Origin: Alteribacter populi
Lineage (GTDB): Bacteria > Bacillota > Bacilli > Bacillales > Salisediminibacteriaceae
Direction of reading: 5' to 3'
Length of the DNA stretch: 64,000 nucleotides
Assembly: GCF_002352765.1 (NCBI RefSeq)
Contig: NZ_KZ293963.1
Coordinates: 1,324,368-1,388,367, forward strand
In this document: positions 25,472 to 33,354 of the stretch, one piece after another
How positions within the stretch are numbered: the stretch's first letter is position 1
Layout: the number at the start of each line of letters is the position of its first letter
Position numbers and translations under genes: made by a program
The notes under the pieces: model-generated
The model's input: the letters and a program-made list of their open reading frames with translations, nothing else
Told to the model about the DNA's origin: nothing
The model's database searches: none

Positions 25472-25824
25472 CATCATTCCTCCAAAACATAAAGTGAAAC
25501 TTCCATCATCGGGCCTTCGTTCATCCCCGTTGATCGTGAGTGGAATCGACCAAGCTTTTTACTCCTGGCAGTTGCCCCCTAAACTTTAAGGTCGACGTCT
25601 TACTACCAGGTTGGTAGTGGAATAAATCGATTCGTCATAAGTTTATCATAATTCCCCTCTTCACGTTAATCATTCCCTTTTTTCACTAAAGAAATCGATC
25701 CTTACTTATGTGCAAATACAGGAATGCTTTCTAAAAGTACAACAAAGCCTCATTGAATTCAAGATAGCGTTATGGAATAATAAAATATCATGTTTTACTT
25801 TACAAATTTGGAAGGGTGAACAAT
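25472..25824 (-). other. Divergent intergenic region with a possible structured leader (about 25490-25640)
   Basis: Read on the minus strand there is a hairpin CTACCA-ACC-TGGTAG. It is followed by TCGACC ... GGTCGA enclosing GGGGGCAACTGCCAGGAG. This would be the 5' leader of yjbL-relQ-nadK-yjbO. The remainder is AT-rich promoter-like sequence for both flanking operons. No match to a known riboswitch was recognised. Confidence 0.35.
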
Positions 25825-26451
25825 GTGCATCAGGAAATTGAAATTGAATTTAAACAACTACTCACTGAAAAGGAGTATACTCAATTAGTCAACGCTTTTT
25901 TTCTAGAGGAAGCTAAACCCTTCACCCAAACAAACCACTATTTCGATACAAAAGATTTTATTTTAAAAGAGAACGGCAGTGCACTTCGCATCCGGCAAAA
26001 GCAGACAGGTTTTGTGCTAACTTTAAAGCAACCCCATGAAGCTGGTTTATTAGAAACACACCAACAATTACAAGAAGAAGAAGCGATCGAGACTCTCGCC
26101 ACTGGCATCATTCCAGCAGGGGATGTCCTTACACAGCTTCGCTCTTTTTTACCTGTACAAAGCACGTCTTTTACTTTCTTAGGCAGCTTGACAACAGAAC
26201 GTATGGAAAAAAAGGTGAATGCGGGCCTACTTGTCCTCGATAAAAGTACTTACCTTGACATAACCGATTATGAATTAGAGTTTGAGTGTCGTGATGAAAA
26301 ACGAGGAAAAGCCGCGTTCGATAACATCATCACGACATACAACATCCGAGAAAAAAAGACATTAAATAAAATCAGACGGTTTTATGAACGAAAACGAATG
26401 ATTACTAACGAAAATGAAACAGATGAAAGAGGCGACGAATCCAGTGAATAA
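25825..26451 (+). CDS. yjbK: CYTH-domain protein YjbK
   Basis: This is a CYTH (triphosphate tunnel) protein of 208 residues. The metal/phosphate signature ExExK is in QEIEIEFKQL at the N-terminus, and ALRIRQK, TLKQP and ELEFEC supply further tunnel residues. The GTG at 25825 is chosen because GAAGGGTGA is five bases upstream and the product then starts as in B. subtilis YjbK. CYTH proteins hydrolyse triphosphorylated substrates or bind nucleotides; the substrate is unknown. The 3' end overlaps the lytic transglycosylase gene. Confidence 0.88.
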   Translation: MHQEIEIEFKQLLTEKEYTQLVNAFFLEEAKPFTQTNHYFDTKDFILKENGSALRIRQKQTGFVLTLKQPHEAGLLETHQQLQEEEAIETLATGIIPAGDVLTQLRSFLPVQSTSFTFLGSLTTERMEKKVNAGLLVLDKSTYLDITDYELEFECRDEKRGKAAFDNIITTYNIREKKTLNKIRRFYERKRMITNENETDERGDESSE

Positions 26452-27070
26452 CTTGATTTCAAAGGACTATTACCAATGGCAGGCGATGAGAACGTTAGGT
26501 GCTCGTTTAGGAAACGCAGAAGAACCATCATCCAAGTCTCAAATACCACGTGACGTTGATGCCTTCCAAACGCTTCTCAATCAACAGTTGCACACTTCAA
26601 AGGACGAACCTGCTCCTTCAACATCTACACATGTATCACGAAATGAAGCCGAACCAGTTGAAAGCAAGCCTCTCCCTTTGAATGATAAGGAAAAAAAGCT
26701 ACTCCCTCTCATTGAAGAAATGGCGAGTAAACATGGGGTGGATTCGCGACTGGTTTATTCGATCATCAAGCACGAATCTAACTTCCAAGCAGATGCTACC
26801 AGCCATGCTGGAGCAAGAGGATTAATGCAGTTAATGCCACAAACAGCAAAAGGCCTCGGTGTTCAAAACATTTACGATCCTGCTGAAAATATCGAAGCGG
26901 GAACACGTTATATCAAGTCGATGTTAAATCGTTATGATGGCAATATTCAGCTCGCCTTGGCAGCGTATAATGCCGGACCTGGGAATGTCGATAAATACGG
27001 GGGAATTCCCCCCTTTAAAGAAACGGAATCTTATGTTCCAAAAGTAATGAATACATTACAATACGCTTAA
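26414..27070 (+). CDS. yjbJ: Lytic transglycosylase YjbJ (SLT domain)
   Basis: This enzyme cleaves peptidoglycan glycan strands. The C-terminal ~110 residues are an SLT domain with the catalytic Glu in IIKHESNF, then GARGLMQLMPQTA, GTRYIKSML and LALAAYNAGPGNV. The first ~100 residues are a low-complexity linker without a clear signal peptide, as in B. subtilis YjbJ (CwlQ). The start is uncertain. ATG 26414 overlaps yjbK by 38 bases; ATG 26423 or GTG 26444 are alternatives. A terminator follows directly. Confidence 0.85.
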   Translation: MKQMKEATNPVNNLISKDYYQWQAMRTLGARLGNAEEPSSKSQIPRDVDAFQTLLNQQLHTSKDEPAPSTSTHVSRNEAEPVESKPLPLNDKEKKLLPLIEEMASKHGVDSRLVYSIIKHESNFQADATSHAGARGLMQLMPQTAKGLGVQNIYDPAENIEAGTRYIKSMLNRYDGNIQLALAAYNAGPGNVDKYGGIPPFKETESYVPKVMNTLQYA

Positions 27071-27076
27071 GATCAC

Positions 27077-27108
27077 AACGCCTCTCTTTCGATGGAGAGG
27101 CGTTATTT
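27077..27108 (+). terminator. Intrinsic terminator of the yjbK-yjbJ operon
   Basis: AACGCCTCTC and GAGAGGCGTT form a 10-bp stem with an eight-base loop, followed by ATTTAT. Confidence 0.75.
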
Positions 27109-27478
27109 ATGTTTGTTTACTTTTTAAGAATAACCGCATAGCGATCTTTTATTTTACAAGAAAAACGCAAGGCGCCCTTACCCGACGACATGCAAATGTT
27201 CTGTACGATAAAAAGTGCTTTTTACTTTTATTCCGGCAGGTTATTTGACACGAGACGATGGCGCCTGAAGCTAGACACAGAAACATAGGTCGCTAGCCTA
27301 ACGCTCAAAAGAACATTTTATATAAAAGGGACAACCAAGAGATATGTAACCGCTTTCAATCACTTTTGTTGCCCATTAGGAGGATGCTTGCTACAATAAG
27401 CATAAATTACTGATATCCTTTTTAAACACACACGATTATGGAGATAACTCAAAGACACTCACATAAAGGGGATTATAA
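27109..27478. repeat. Gap with repeat family B, copy 2 (27162-27300)
   Basis: No gene seen. The element matches copy 1 at 21258 over most of its length (AACGCAAGGCGCCCTTACCC, GCAAATGTTCTGT, GGTTATTTGACACGAG). It diverges at the right end. The yjbI promoter must lie in 27310-27470. Confidence 0.75.
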
Positions 27479-27859
27479 ATGAACGAACAAGCCAATACAC
27501 CTTATCAGTACATTGGTGAAGAAAAATTGGTAGAGCTAGTGGATGTTTTCTACACAAACGTTGCTTTGCATCCTGATTTAGCACCGATTTTTCCAGATGA
27601 CTTTACAGAAACTGCAAGAAAACAAAAGCAATTTTTAACGCAATTTTTAGGCGGGCCGCAACTATACTCCGAAGAGCATGGGCATCCTATGTTACGAGCA
27701 CGTCATATGCCGTTTGAAATTACCCCAAAGCGAGCAGAGGCATGGCTCGAATGTATGTCTGAAGCGATGGATGAAGTTCAATTGGAAGAACCTTTCAAAA
27801 GCGCTTTCTATGAGCGATTAACTCAAACAGCTAAACATATGATAAATACAATGGAGTAA
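27479..27859 (+). CDS. yjbI: Group II truncated haemoglobin YjbI
   Basis: This is a small haem protein of 126 residues with a 2-on-2 globin fold. Visible marks are PYQYIGEEKLVELVDVFYTNV, the FLTQFLGGP turn, and the proximal His in RARHMPFEI, followed by RAEAWLECM. Group II members bind O2 and detoxify peroxide or NO. AAAGGGGAT precedes the ATG at 27479. The next gene, spxH, begins 28 bases downstream, the same pair as in B. subtilis. Confidence 0.93.
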   Translation: MNEQANTPYQYIGEEKLVELVDVFYTNVALHPDLAPIFPDDFTETARKQKQFLTQFLGGPQLYSEEHGHPMLRARHMPFEITPKRAEAWLECMSEAMDEVQLEEPFKSAFYERLTQTAKHMINTME

Positions 27860-27887
27860 GACACTCCTTTTTAAGGAGGGACGACAA

Positions 27888-28811
27888 ATGAAAACTAGAG
27901 AAGGAAACTTCGTATGTTATGACGACTTAGGGATCTGTTGTCCTGAGGAACCGGCTTCGTTTTATCTACAAGATCAAGGAAAAAAGCCAATTGAAATATA
28001 TATGTTCATTGACCCACTCTGTCCTGAGTGCTGGGCATTGGAACCGGTTGTGAAAAAGCTGCAAATGGAGTATTCTTCTTACTTTAAAATCAGGATATTT
28101 TTAGGTCATGAATTAAAAAAGATGAACCCATGTTGCCACCCTAATAACAAACAACAGATTAAAAAGATGGCTCAATCATTTGATGAAACAGCTACACGCA
28201 CGGGGATGCCTTGTGATGGTGACGTTTGGTACGAACATTCGATTTCAATGCCTTATGTAGCATCTTTAGCCATTAAAGCAGCAGAACTTCAAGGTGGGGC
28301 TGCTGGAATGAAATATTTGCGCAGATTGAGAGAGTCTTTATTCTTACACAAACAAAACATTGCCAATGAAGAGGTATTGATCGATTGTGCAACTAGTATT
28401 AAGGGATTAGACTTATGTGAATTCCAGCATGACCTCCATTCAGAAAGTGCCGCCAAAGCTTTACGAGGTGATGCGAATACAACAAAGGAGATGGATGTAC
28501 ACACTCTCCCGACACTTGTTTTTTTCAATGACAACGTAGATGAACCCGGCCTTAAAGTCCCAGGTTTGTATGATTATTCTGTCTATGTAGATATCCTCAC
28601 AGAGATGCTTGGGTACGAACCCGAAAAGTGCCCTCCCATGTCAATTGAACGCTTTTTAAGTTTTTACACTCTCGTTGCATCAAAAGAAATTGCTGTTGTT
28701 TTTAATATGACCTGTGAAGAAGTTGATCGGAAAATGAAAACTCTTCAAATTCAGCAAAAGGTAGAGCGTGTCCCAGTAAAATTCGGCAATCTATGGAGAT
28801 ACACTGGGTGA
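27888..28811 (+). CDS. spxH: ClpXP adaptor for Spx degradation, SpxH (YjbH)
   Basis: SpxH binds the regulator Spx and presents it to ClpXP. The 307-residue protein has a DsbA-like thioredoxin fold with the CPEC pair in FIDPLCPECWALEP and further Cys/His residues (CYDDLGICCPEEP, MNPCCHPNN). AAGGAGGG precedes the ATG at 27888. It is co-transcribed with yjbI and ended by the terminator at 28822. Its client Spx is encoded at 39.7-40.1 kb and the other adaptor MecA at 37.5-38.1 kb. Confidence 0.94.
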   Translation: MKTREGNFVCYDDLGICCPEEPASFYLQDQGKKPIEIYMFIDPLCPECWALEPVVKKLQMEYSSYFKIRIFLGHELKKMNPCCHPNNKQQIKKMAQSFDETATRTGMPCDGDVWYEHSISMPYVASLAIKAAELQGGAAGMKYLRRLRESLFLHKQNIANEEVLIDCATSIKGLDLCEFQHDLHSESAAKALRGDANTTKEMDVHTLPTLVFFNDNVDEPGLKVPGLYDYSVYVDILTEMLGYEPEKCPPMSIERFLSFYTLVASKEIAVVFNMTCEEVDRKMKTLQIQQKVERVPVKFGNLWRYTG

Positions 28812-28821
28812 AGCGTTAGGA

Positions 28822-28851
28822 AAGCTAGGTTAGGGAAACCTGGCTTTTTTT
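28822..28851 (+). terminator. Intrinsic terminator of yjbI-spxH
   Basis: AGCTAGGTT and AACCTGGCT pair over 9 bp (one G-T) around a four-base loop and are followed by seven T. Confidence 0.85.
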
Positions 28852-29336
28852 CTTGGGATGTTTTCGTAAAGTTTGTTGCTTTTTTAGTTTTTTTACTGTC
28901 TGGCAATGCGTGTCAGGGCAAGCATTCGCTTGTCTAACGCTATAGCAACTAGCGACAAACTTTTACATAAGAGCCGTTATCCACTTTTCTTGTGAACTGC
29001 TTGTTGTAAGTTATTTTAAATCCAGATTGATGAGTGTTAACTAATTAAGGTTTCATATTTACCACAAAGTCAAGGGTTACCTTGTGAAACACTTTCTTGC
29101 ATACATTAAGTATATGCTTCCATACAATAGACCTCAATATTGTTGTGATGATTTTCACAAGATTGACACACCCTTTTACAATTACTTGTACTACTAACCT
29201 TCCCTTCTTCATATCATTGATTAATAGAGGTTGTTCAAAAAGTCAACAAAATTCGTTGCAGACAGCTCGCAGCGAAACTGAAGATGTTGTATGGATGAAA
29301 AGGTTGCAGCACGCTTTGAACAAGGAGTGTCTTATA
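28852..29336. other. AT-rich gap with a fragment of a TGTTCAAAAAGTC element
   Basis: No convincing gene. At 29226-29244 the sequence AGAGGTTGTTCAAAAAGTC matches the left end of the element at 40343, but no right end is seen. This suggests a truncated copy. Confidence 0.5.
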
Positions 29337-29531
29337 TTGCAAAAGACATTTATTATCATCGGGATTATTCTCATTTTAGTCAGCTTCTGTTTTCTCGTAT
29401 TAAGTTTAATGAATATATTTCCTAAATGGCTAAGTATACCTGCCTTATTAGGTTCTATTTTGTTTACAGTTAATCTAATTAATCAACGCCACCGTTTCAA
29501 GGGAATTAAGCGGTTTAACGGGTTACGGTGA
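29337..29531 (+). CDS. Small two-helix membrane protein, uncharacterised
   Basis: A 64-codon frame from TTG at 29337 lies behind AAGGAG (nine bases). It encodes two hydrophobic helices (about 4-27 and 33-50) and a basic tail (NQRHRFKGIKRFNGLR). The frame is open further upstream, but that part lies in a repeat fragment and has poor composition. No family is recognised and there is no clear terminator. It is more likely real than not, given the ribosome site and positive-inside topology. Confidence 0.5.
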   Translation: MQKTFIIIGIILILVSFCFLVLSLMNIFPKWLSIPALLGSILFTVNLINQRHRFKGIKRFNGLR

Positions 29532-29541
29532 GTCTGTTTAA

Positions 29542-29697
29542 GAACGAAAGCGCAAGCGCCTTGGTCACGAGCGACATGCATTTTCGACCGGCAGATTGAA
29601 GCTGCTTTCTGGCTTCTTCTGACGGACTAAAATGACCGCGAGCTCGTAGACGCTGGAGCTAGACATTGAAGCGTAGATTTTTATACTTTTAACGCTT
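29542..29697. repeat. Dispersed repeat family B, copy 3 (divergent)
   Basis: AAAGCGCAAGCGCC, GCGACATGCA and GACGCTGGAGCTAGACATTGAAGC are shared with the copies at 21258 and 27162. The central arm differs in sequence but still forms an inverted repeat (AGCTGCTTTCTGGCTTCTTCTG region). Confidence 0.7.
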
Positions 29698-29713
29698 GAA
29701 AGAGAATTATTAC

Positions 29714-29750
29714 GAAGGCAGACTCCTGATGAACGGTTGAGTCTGCCTTC
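29714..29750 (-). terminator. Probable terminator of pepF
   Basis: GAAGGCAGACTC and GAGTCTGCCTTC form a perfect 12-bp stem just after the pepF stop. On the minus strand it is followed by a TA-rich rather than pure T tract. Confidence 0.7.
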
Positions 29751-29760
29751 CCACTATTAT

Positions 29761-31578
29761 TTATTGACCTTCAAAAAGTAATTCTTCGAGTTCATCAAGT
29801 GTTTCTTCAAATACCTTTAAAGCCTCTTCAATTGGCTGTGAAGAGGTCATATCTACGCCTGCTTTCTTAAGTACCTCAATAGCGTAGTCCGAACTTCCCG
29901 CCTTTAAAAACTCCAAGTAACGGGTTACTGCAGGATCTTCCTCTTCAAGGATTTGTTTTGCCAATGTTGTGGCTGCACTATATCCCGTCGCGTATTGGTA
30001 TACATAGAAATTGTAATAGAAGTGAGGAATTCTCGCCCACTCAAGACCAATTTCCTCATCCACCACGATGTTTTCACCGAAGTATTTTTTATTTAACTCG
30101 TAATAGACTTCTGTAAGTAAATCTGGGGTTAGCGATTCACCATTTGCCGCTTTTTCGTGAATAATCTTTTCGAATTCAGCAAACATTGTTTGTCTGAAAA
30201 CAGTTCCTCTGAAGCCTTCGAGGAAATGATTTAATAAATATAAACGTTTTTGCTTCTCTTCTGTGACACTCAATAAATGATCGTTTAACAGGGCTTCATT
30301 ACACGTTGAAGCCACTTCTGCGACAAAAATTGAATAGTTTGCGTATGGGAATGGTTGATGCTTTCTCGTGTAATAACTGTGGACCGAATGTCCAAACTCG
30401 TGGGTTAGTGTAAATAAATTATTCACATTATCCTGCCAGTTCATTAAAATATATGGCATTGTACCATACGTACCAGAAGAATACGCGCCGCTTCTCTTTC
30501 CGGCATTCTCTTCTACATCAACCCACCGCTTATCAAAACCTTCCTGAATGATTTCTACATATTCATCACCAAGAGGTTCTACACCTTTTTTCACAAGCTC
30601 TTTAGCTTCTTCATAGGAGACTTCCATTTTTACTTCTTTTACAAGTGGGGTGTACAAGTCATACATGTGAAGCTCATTTACACCGAGTGCACGCTTTCTA
30701 AGATCTACATATCGATGCAAAAGATGCAAGTTATCATTCACTGTATCAACGAGTTGATCGTAAACAACTTCAGGGATATGATTTTTACTCAAAGCTGCCT
30801 GTCGTGCAGAATCGTATTTTCGCACTTTTGCATTAAACAAATTCTTTTTAACGTTCCCGCTCAATGTACTGGCAAACGTATTTTTAAATTTACCATATGT
30901 TTCGTATACAGCCTTGAAAGCAGCTTCCCTTACAGAACGGTCTTCACTCTCCAAGAAGCGCAAATAACGACCATGTGTAATTTCTACTTCCTTCCCCTTT
31001 TCATCTTTCACGGAAGGGAACTTCATATCTGCATTATTAAGCATGCCAAATGTATTCGAAGGTGAGCTAGTTACTTCACTTACTTGAGCAAGTAACGCTT
31101 CTTCACTTTCATTAAGGACATGTGGTCTCTTTTCATTTAATTGTTTAAGCATATGACTATAAAGTCCGAGATCTTTATGCTCTTGAATAAAGGATTCCAG
31201 TGTTTGTTCTGAAATAGATAAGATTTCAGGAGTGAGAAAGGATGACTCACTACTGACGTGAGAAACGAGTTGAGAGGCACGGTCATTTAGGCCTTGGTAA
31301 AATGAATTTGTTGTATCTTGATCATATCGCATATGAGCATATGTATATAATCGACCAAGCTTCTGAGAAATTTCATCTTGATACTGTAGTGCAGAAAAAA
31401 GCTGTTCAGCTGAGTCACCTAAATGTCCTTTATATTCTTTTAATTTAGGTAACATGCTTTTAATTTCTTTGAATTGCTCTTCCCATTTTTCGTCTGATTC
31501 AAAAATATCTTCTAAATCCCACGTCTTCTCTTTAGGAATTTCATCACGCTTTGGTAAAGCCGTTGCTTGCTTTGCCAT
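29761..31578 (-). CDS. pepF: Oligoendopeptidase F
   Basis: This is a cytoplasmic zinc metallopeptidase (M3B) that cleaves oligopeptides. The 605 residues include the zinc motif HEFGH in FTLTHEFGHSVHSYY and the downstream Glu in STCNEALL, plus GAYSSGTYGTMPYILMNWQ. The N-terminus MAKQATALPKRDEIP begins at ATG 31578, behind GGAGGTGTCG; a longer frame to 31623 lacks a ribosome site. In B. subtilis PepF overproduction affects sporulation and it lies in the same order between coiA and spxH. Confidence 0.95.
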   Translation of the reverse strand: MAKQATALPKRDEIPKEKTWDLEDIFESDEKWEEQFKEIKSMLPKLKEYKGHLGDSAEQLFSALQYQDEISQKLGRLYTYAHMRYDQDTTNSFYQGLNDRASQLVSHVSSESSFLTPEILSISEQTLESFIQEHKDLGLYSHMLKQLNEKRPHVLNESEEALLAQVSEVTSSPSNTFGMLNNADMKFPSVKDEKGKEVEITHGRYLRFLESEDRSVREAAFKAVYETYGKFKNTFASTLSGNVKKNLFNAKVRKYDSARQAALSKNHIPEVVYDQLVDTVNDNLHLLHRYVDLRKRALGVNELHMYDLYTPLVKEVKMEVSYEEAKELVKKGVEPLGDEYVEIIQEGFDKRWVDVEENAGKRSGAYSSGTYGTMPYILMNWQDNVNNLFTLTHEFGHSVHSYYTRKHQPFPYANYSIFVAEVASTCNEALLNDHLLSVTEEKQKRLYLLNHFLEGFRGTVFRQTMFAEFEKIIHEKAANGESLTPDLLTEVYYELNKKYFGENIVVDEEIGLEWARIPHFYYNFYVYQYATGYSAATTLAKQILEEEDPAVTRYLEFLKAGSSDYAIEVLKKAGVDMTSSQPIEEALKVFEETLDELEELLFEGQ

Positions 31579-31991
31579 ATCGACACCTCCAAATTTAATA
31601 ACTTTAATAAGAGAAAAAATCAAAAATTCCGGGGAAAAAACTTATAAATGCCTACGGAGCTTTTTGTCTCTTCCTCTACTATATGAAGCCAACAAAAAGT
31701 ATCTTTTGAGATATCTCGCAGTAAAACTGACGAAATCATCCTCATCACTTTTTGCTGAAACTGTCACTTCTTTGAACTTTTCGACTTTTCCCCGCCTGTT
31801 TAACCACAAACTTTAATAGAATAGAGCTAATTTGTTTTCCTAAAATTACCTCCATCTTTACCTTTCGATAAGAAAAACAAAAATCCTTTTTCATTCCAAA
31901 TTATTTTAGTGACACAATGAGCATTATGTTTCTCCAGTCGTGTGCGCGCGCAAATCATAGAGAGTGTGAGACCGCACTTTTGAGCATCATC
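31579..31991. other. Gap between coiA and pepF with an unassigned open frame (about 31642-31813, minus)
   Basis: On the minus strand an open frame of about 57 codons ends at 31642. It reads as a plausible basic protein (VEKFKEVTVSAKSDEDDFVS, then RYLKRYFLL), but I could not find a ribosome site next to a start codon. It may be a small gene or a decayed remnant. The rest is AT-rich. Confidence 0.3.
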
Positions 31992-33227
31992 TCATAGCCA
32001 ATGCTTCTTCCAATATTTTTTTACAAGTTCAAGAATATATTCATCATCCTTTATTAGCGTACCCATTGTCTTATTTACCGTGACGTGTTTGAGGATACGG
32101 TACATGATGGGTCCCTCCTTCCTAATGACACCAAAATAAATCAGAATCTCTAAATATTCTTCTAATAATTGGTTGATCATTCCTCGATCTCTAAAGCGAA
32201 GCAGTCGTAATTGAAATTGTTTATGAACAAAAAGTTTGTAAAAAGCGTTAAATAGCTGATGAATGGAAAAGAGATGGTCAGTAGGGGTTTTGTTGATAAA
32301 CGCCAATAAGATCCACGTTTGCCACCAAAAGGGAGGCGTTATAAGAAAAAATTGAGATGGGATTGGGACCCCCGCTAATGCCGGAAAAAAGGTTGTATTT
32401 TTCCCTTTTTCCATCAAGAGAGAGGCCACCGCATATTCAGCTCGAGACTTTTTGTATAACGAGAGTTTCTCTCTTTCTTTTGCTACACGTTTTTTCCATA
32501 TCAAAAAATATCGATCTATAAAGCGCGTTAAAGTCTCAAGGTTATTCTTTTGTTCTTGAAATACTTTAGAGATACTAGAGTGTTGATTTAAAGGAGTGAT
32601 GTTAATAAAACACGTTTTCGGTGAGAGGTAAAGAATTGGGTGATAGCGGTAAAATGTAGTGTTATAAGGGTTGAGATAATAAGAGGTTAAGGAAAAGGCA
32701 CGTTCTTCTGCAGGTAAGTGTAAGAAGTATCCATCCACAGTATGAAAGTCTATCTTATTACCTAGCGGAAAATGGTCCTCTTTCGTTAAACCAATCCACC
32801 TTGCCTGGTAGCCGGCATTCTCATAGCCTTGCTGGCGTTTTGTAAATTGATGATATGGAATAGAAGAGTGTTGTAGCTCGAAGATCCACTTAGTGTTTTG
32901 ATAATCAAACATGAGATCGGGGCGTTGGGAGAGACTAGGTAAAAACTGCTCTACTTTTACGTTTATGTTTTGATCTGAAAGCCATTCAAATAAAAAATAT
33001 TTCCCTTGAAGATGATCAATCGTTTCATTTTTTATAGATCCCTGGCATGAACGGGCTTTTTCATGTGCAAAGTGCCAAACTTTCTGTGATCCAAGTTTCA
33101 TTTTAACTGGATTTCTGCAATCCGGACATAAAAAGGAATCTATTCTCCTCATGTCTTCCAATTGCTTTTTCGTCCATCCATCACATAAAGTGAGGAAGGT
33201 TCCATCTGATCGAGTAGCAGAAAGCAT
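31992..33227 (-). CDS. coiA: Competence protein CoiA (nuclease-like)
   Basis: CoiA is required for DNA uptake and recombination in transformation. The 411-residue protein has an N-terminal zinc finger, CPDCRNPVKMKLGSQKVWHFAH, and a restriction-nuclease-like core with QRPDLMFDY and IFELQHSSI (D...E-x-Q). GGTAAGAAAGGAGGC lies 12 bases before the ATG at 33227, slightly long; an ATT in frame six bases nearer would be a rare start. The length is somewhat above B. subtilis CoiA (about 373). The finger resembles that at the N-terminus of YjcD at 3.0 kb. Confidence 0.88.
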   Translation of the reverse strand: MLSATRSDGTFLTLCDGWTKKQLEDMRRIDSFLCPDCRNPVKMKLGSQKVWHFAHEKARSCQGSIKNETIDHLQGKYFLFEWLSDQNINVKVEQFLPSLSQRPDLMFDYQNTKWIFELQHSSIPYHQFTKRQQGYENAGYQARWIGLTKEDHFPLGNKIDFHTVDGYFLHLPAEERAFSLTSYYLNPYNTTFYRYHPILYLSPKTCFINITPLNQHSSISKVFQEQKNNLETLTRFIDRYFLIWKKRVAKEREKLSLYKKSRAEYAVASLLMEKGKNTTFFPALAGVPIPSQFFLITPPFWWQTWILLAFINKTPTDHLFSIHQLFNAFYKLFVHKQFQLRLLRFRDRGMINQLLEEYLEILIYFGVIRKEGPIMYRILKHVTVNKTMGTLIKDDEYILELVKKYWKKHWL

Positions 33228-33354
33228 GCTAATGCTAGCCTCCTTTCTTACCCAATCATACACAAATGCGAACGTATGTTCAAGTATTTTTTTGAAAAAT
33301 TTTGTTTTTTTCACCTAATTAACGGGAATAACCAATTCAAAAGCCACAAGCTCT

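Noticed and set aside
31454..31816. Rightward 120-codon frame at the start of pepF
   Set aside because: It is mostly antisense to pepF, has no ribosome site, and its composition is that of a shadow frame.
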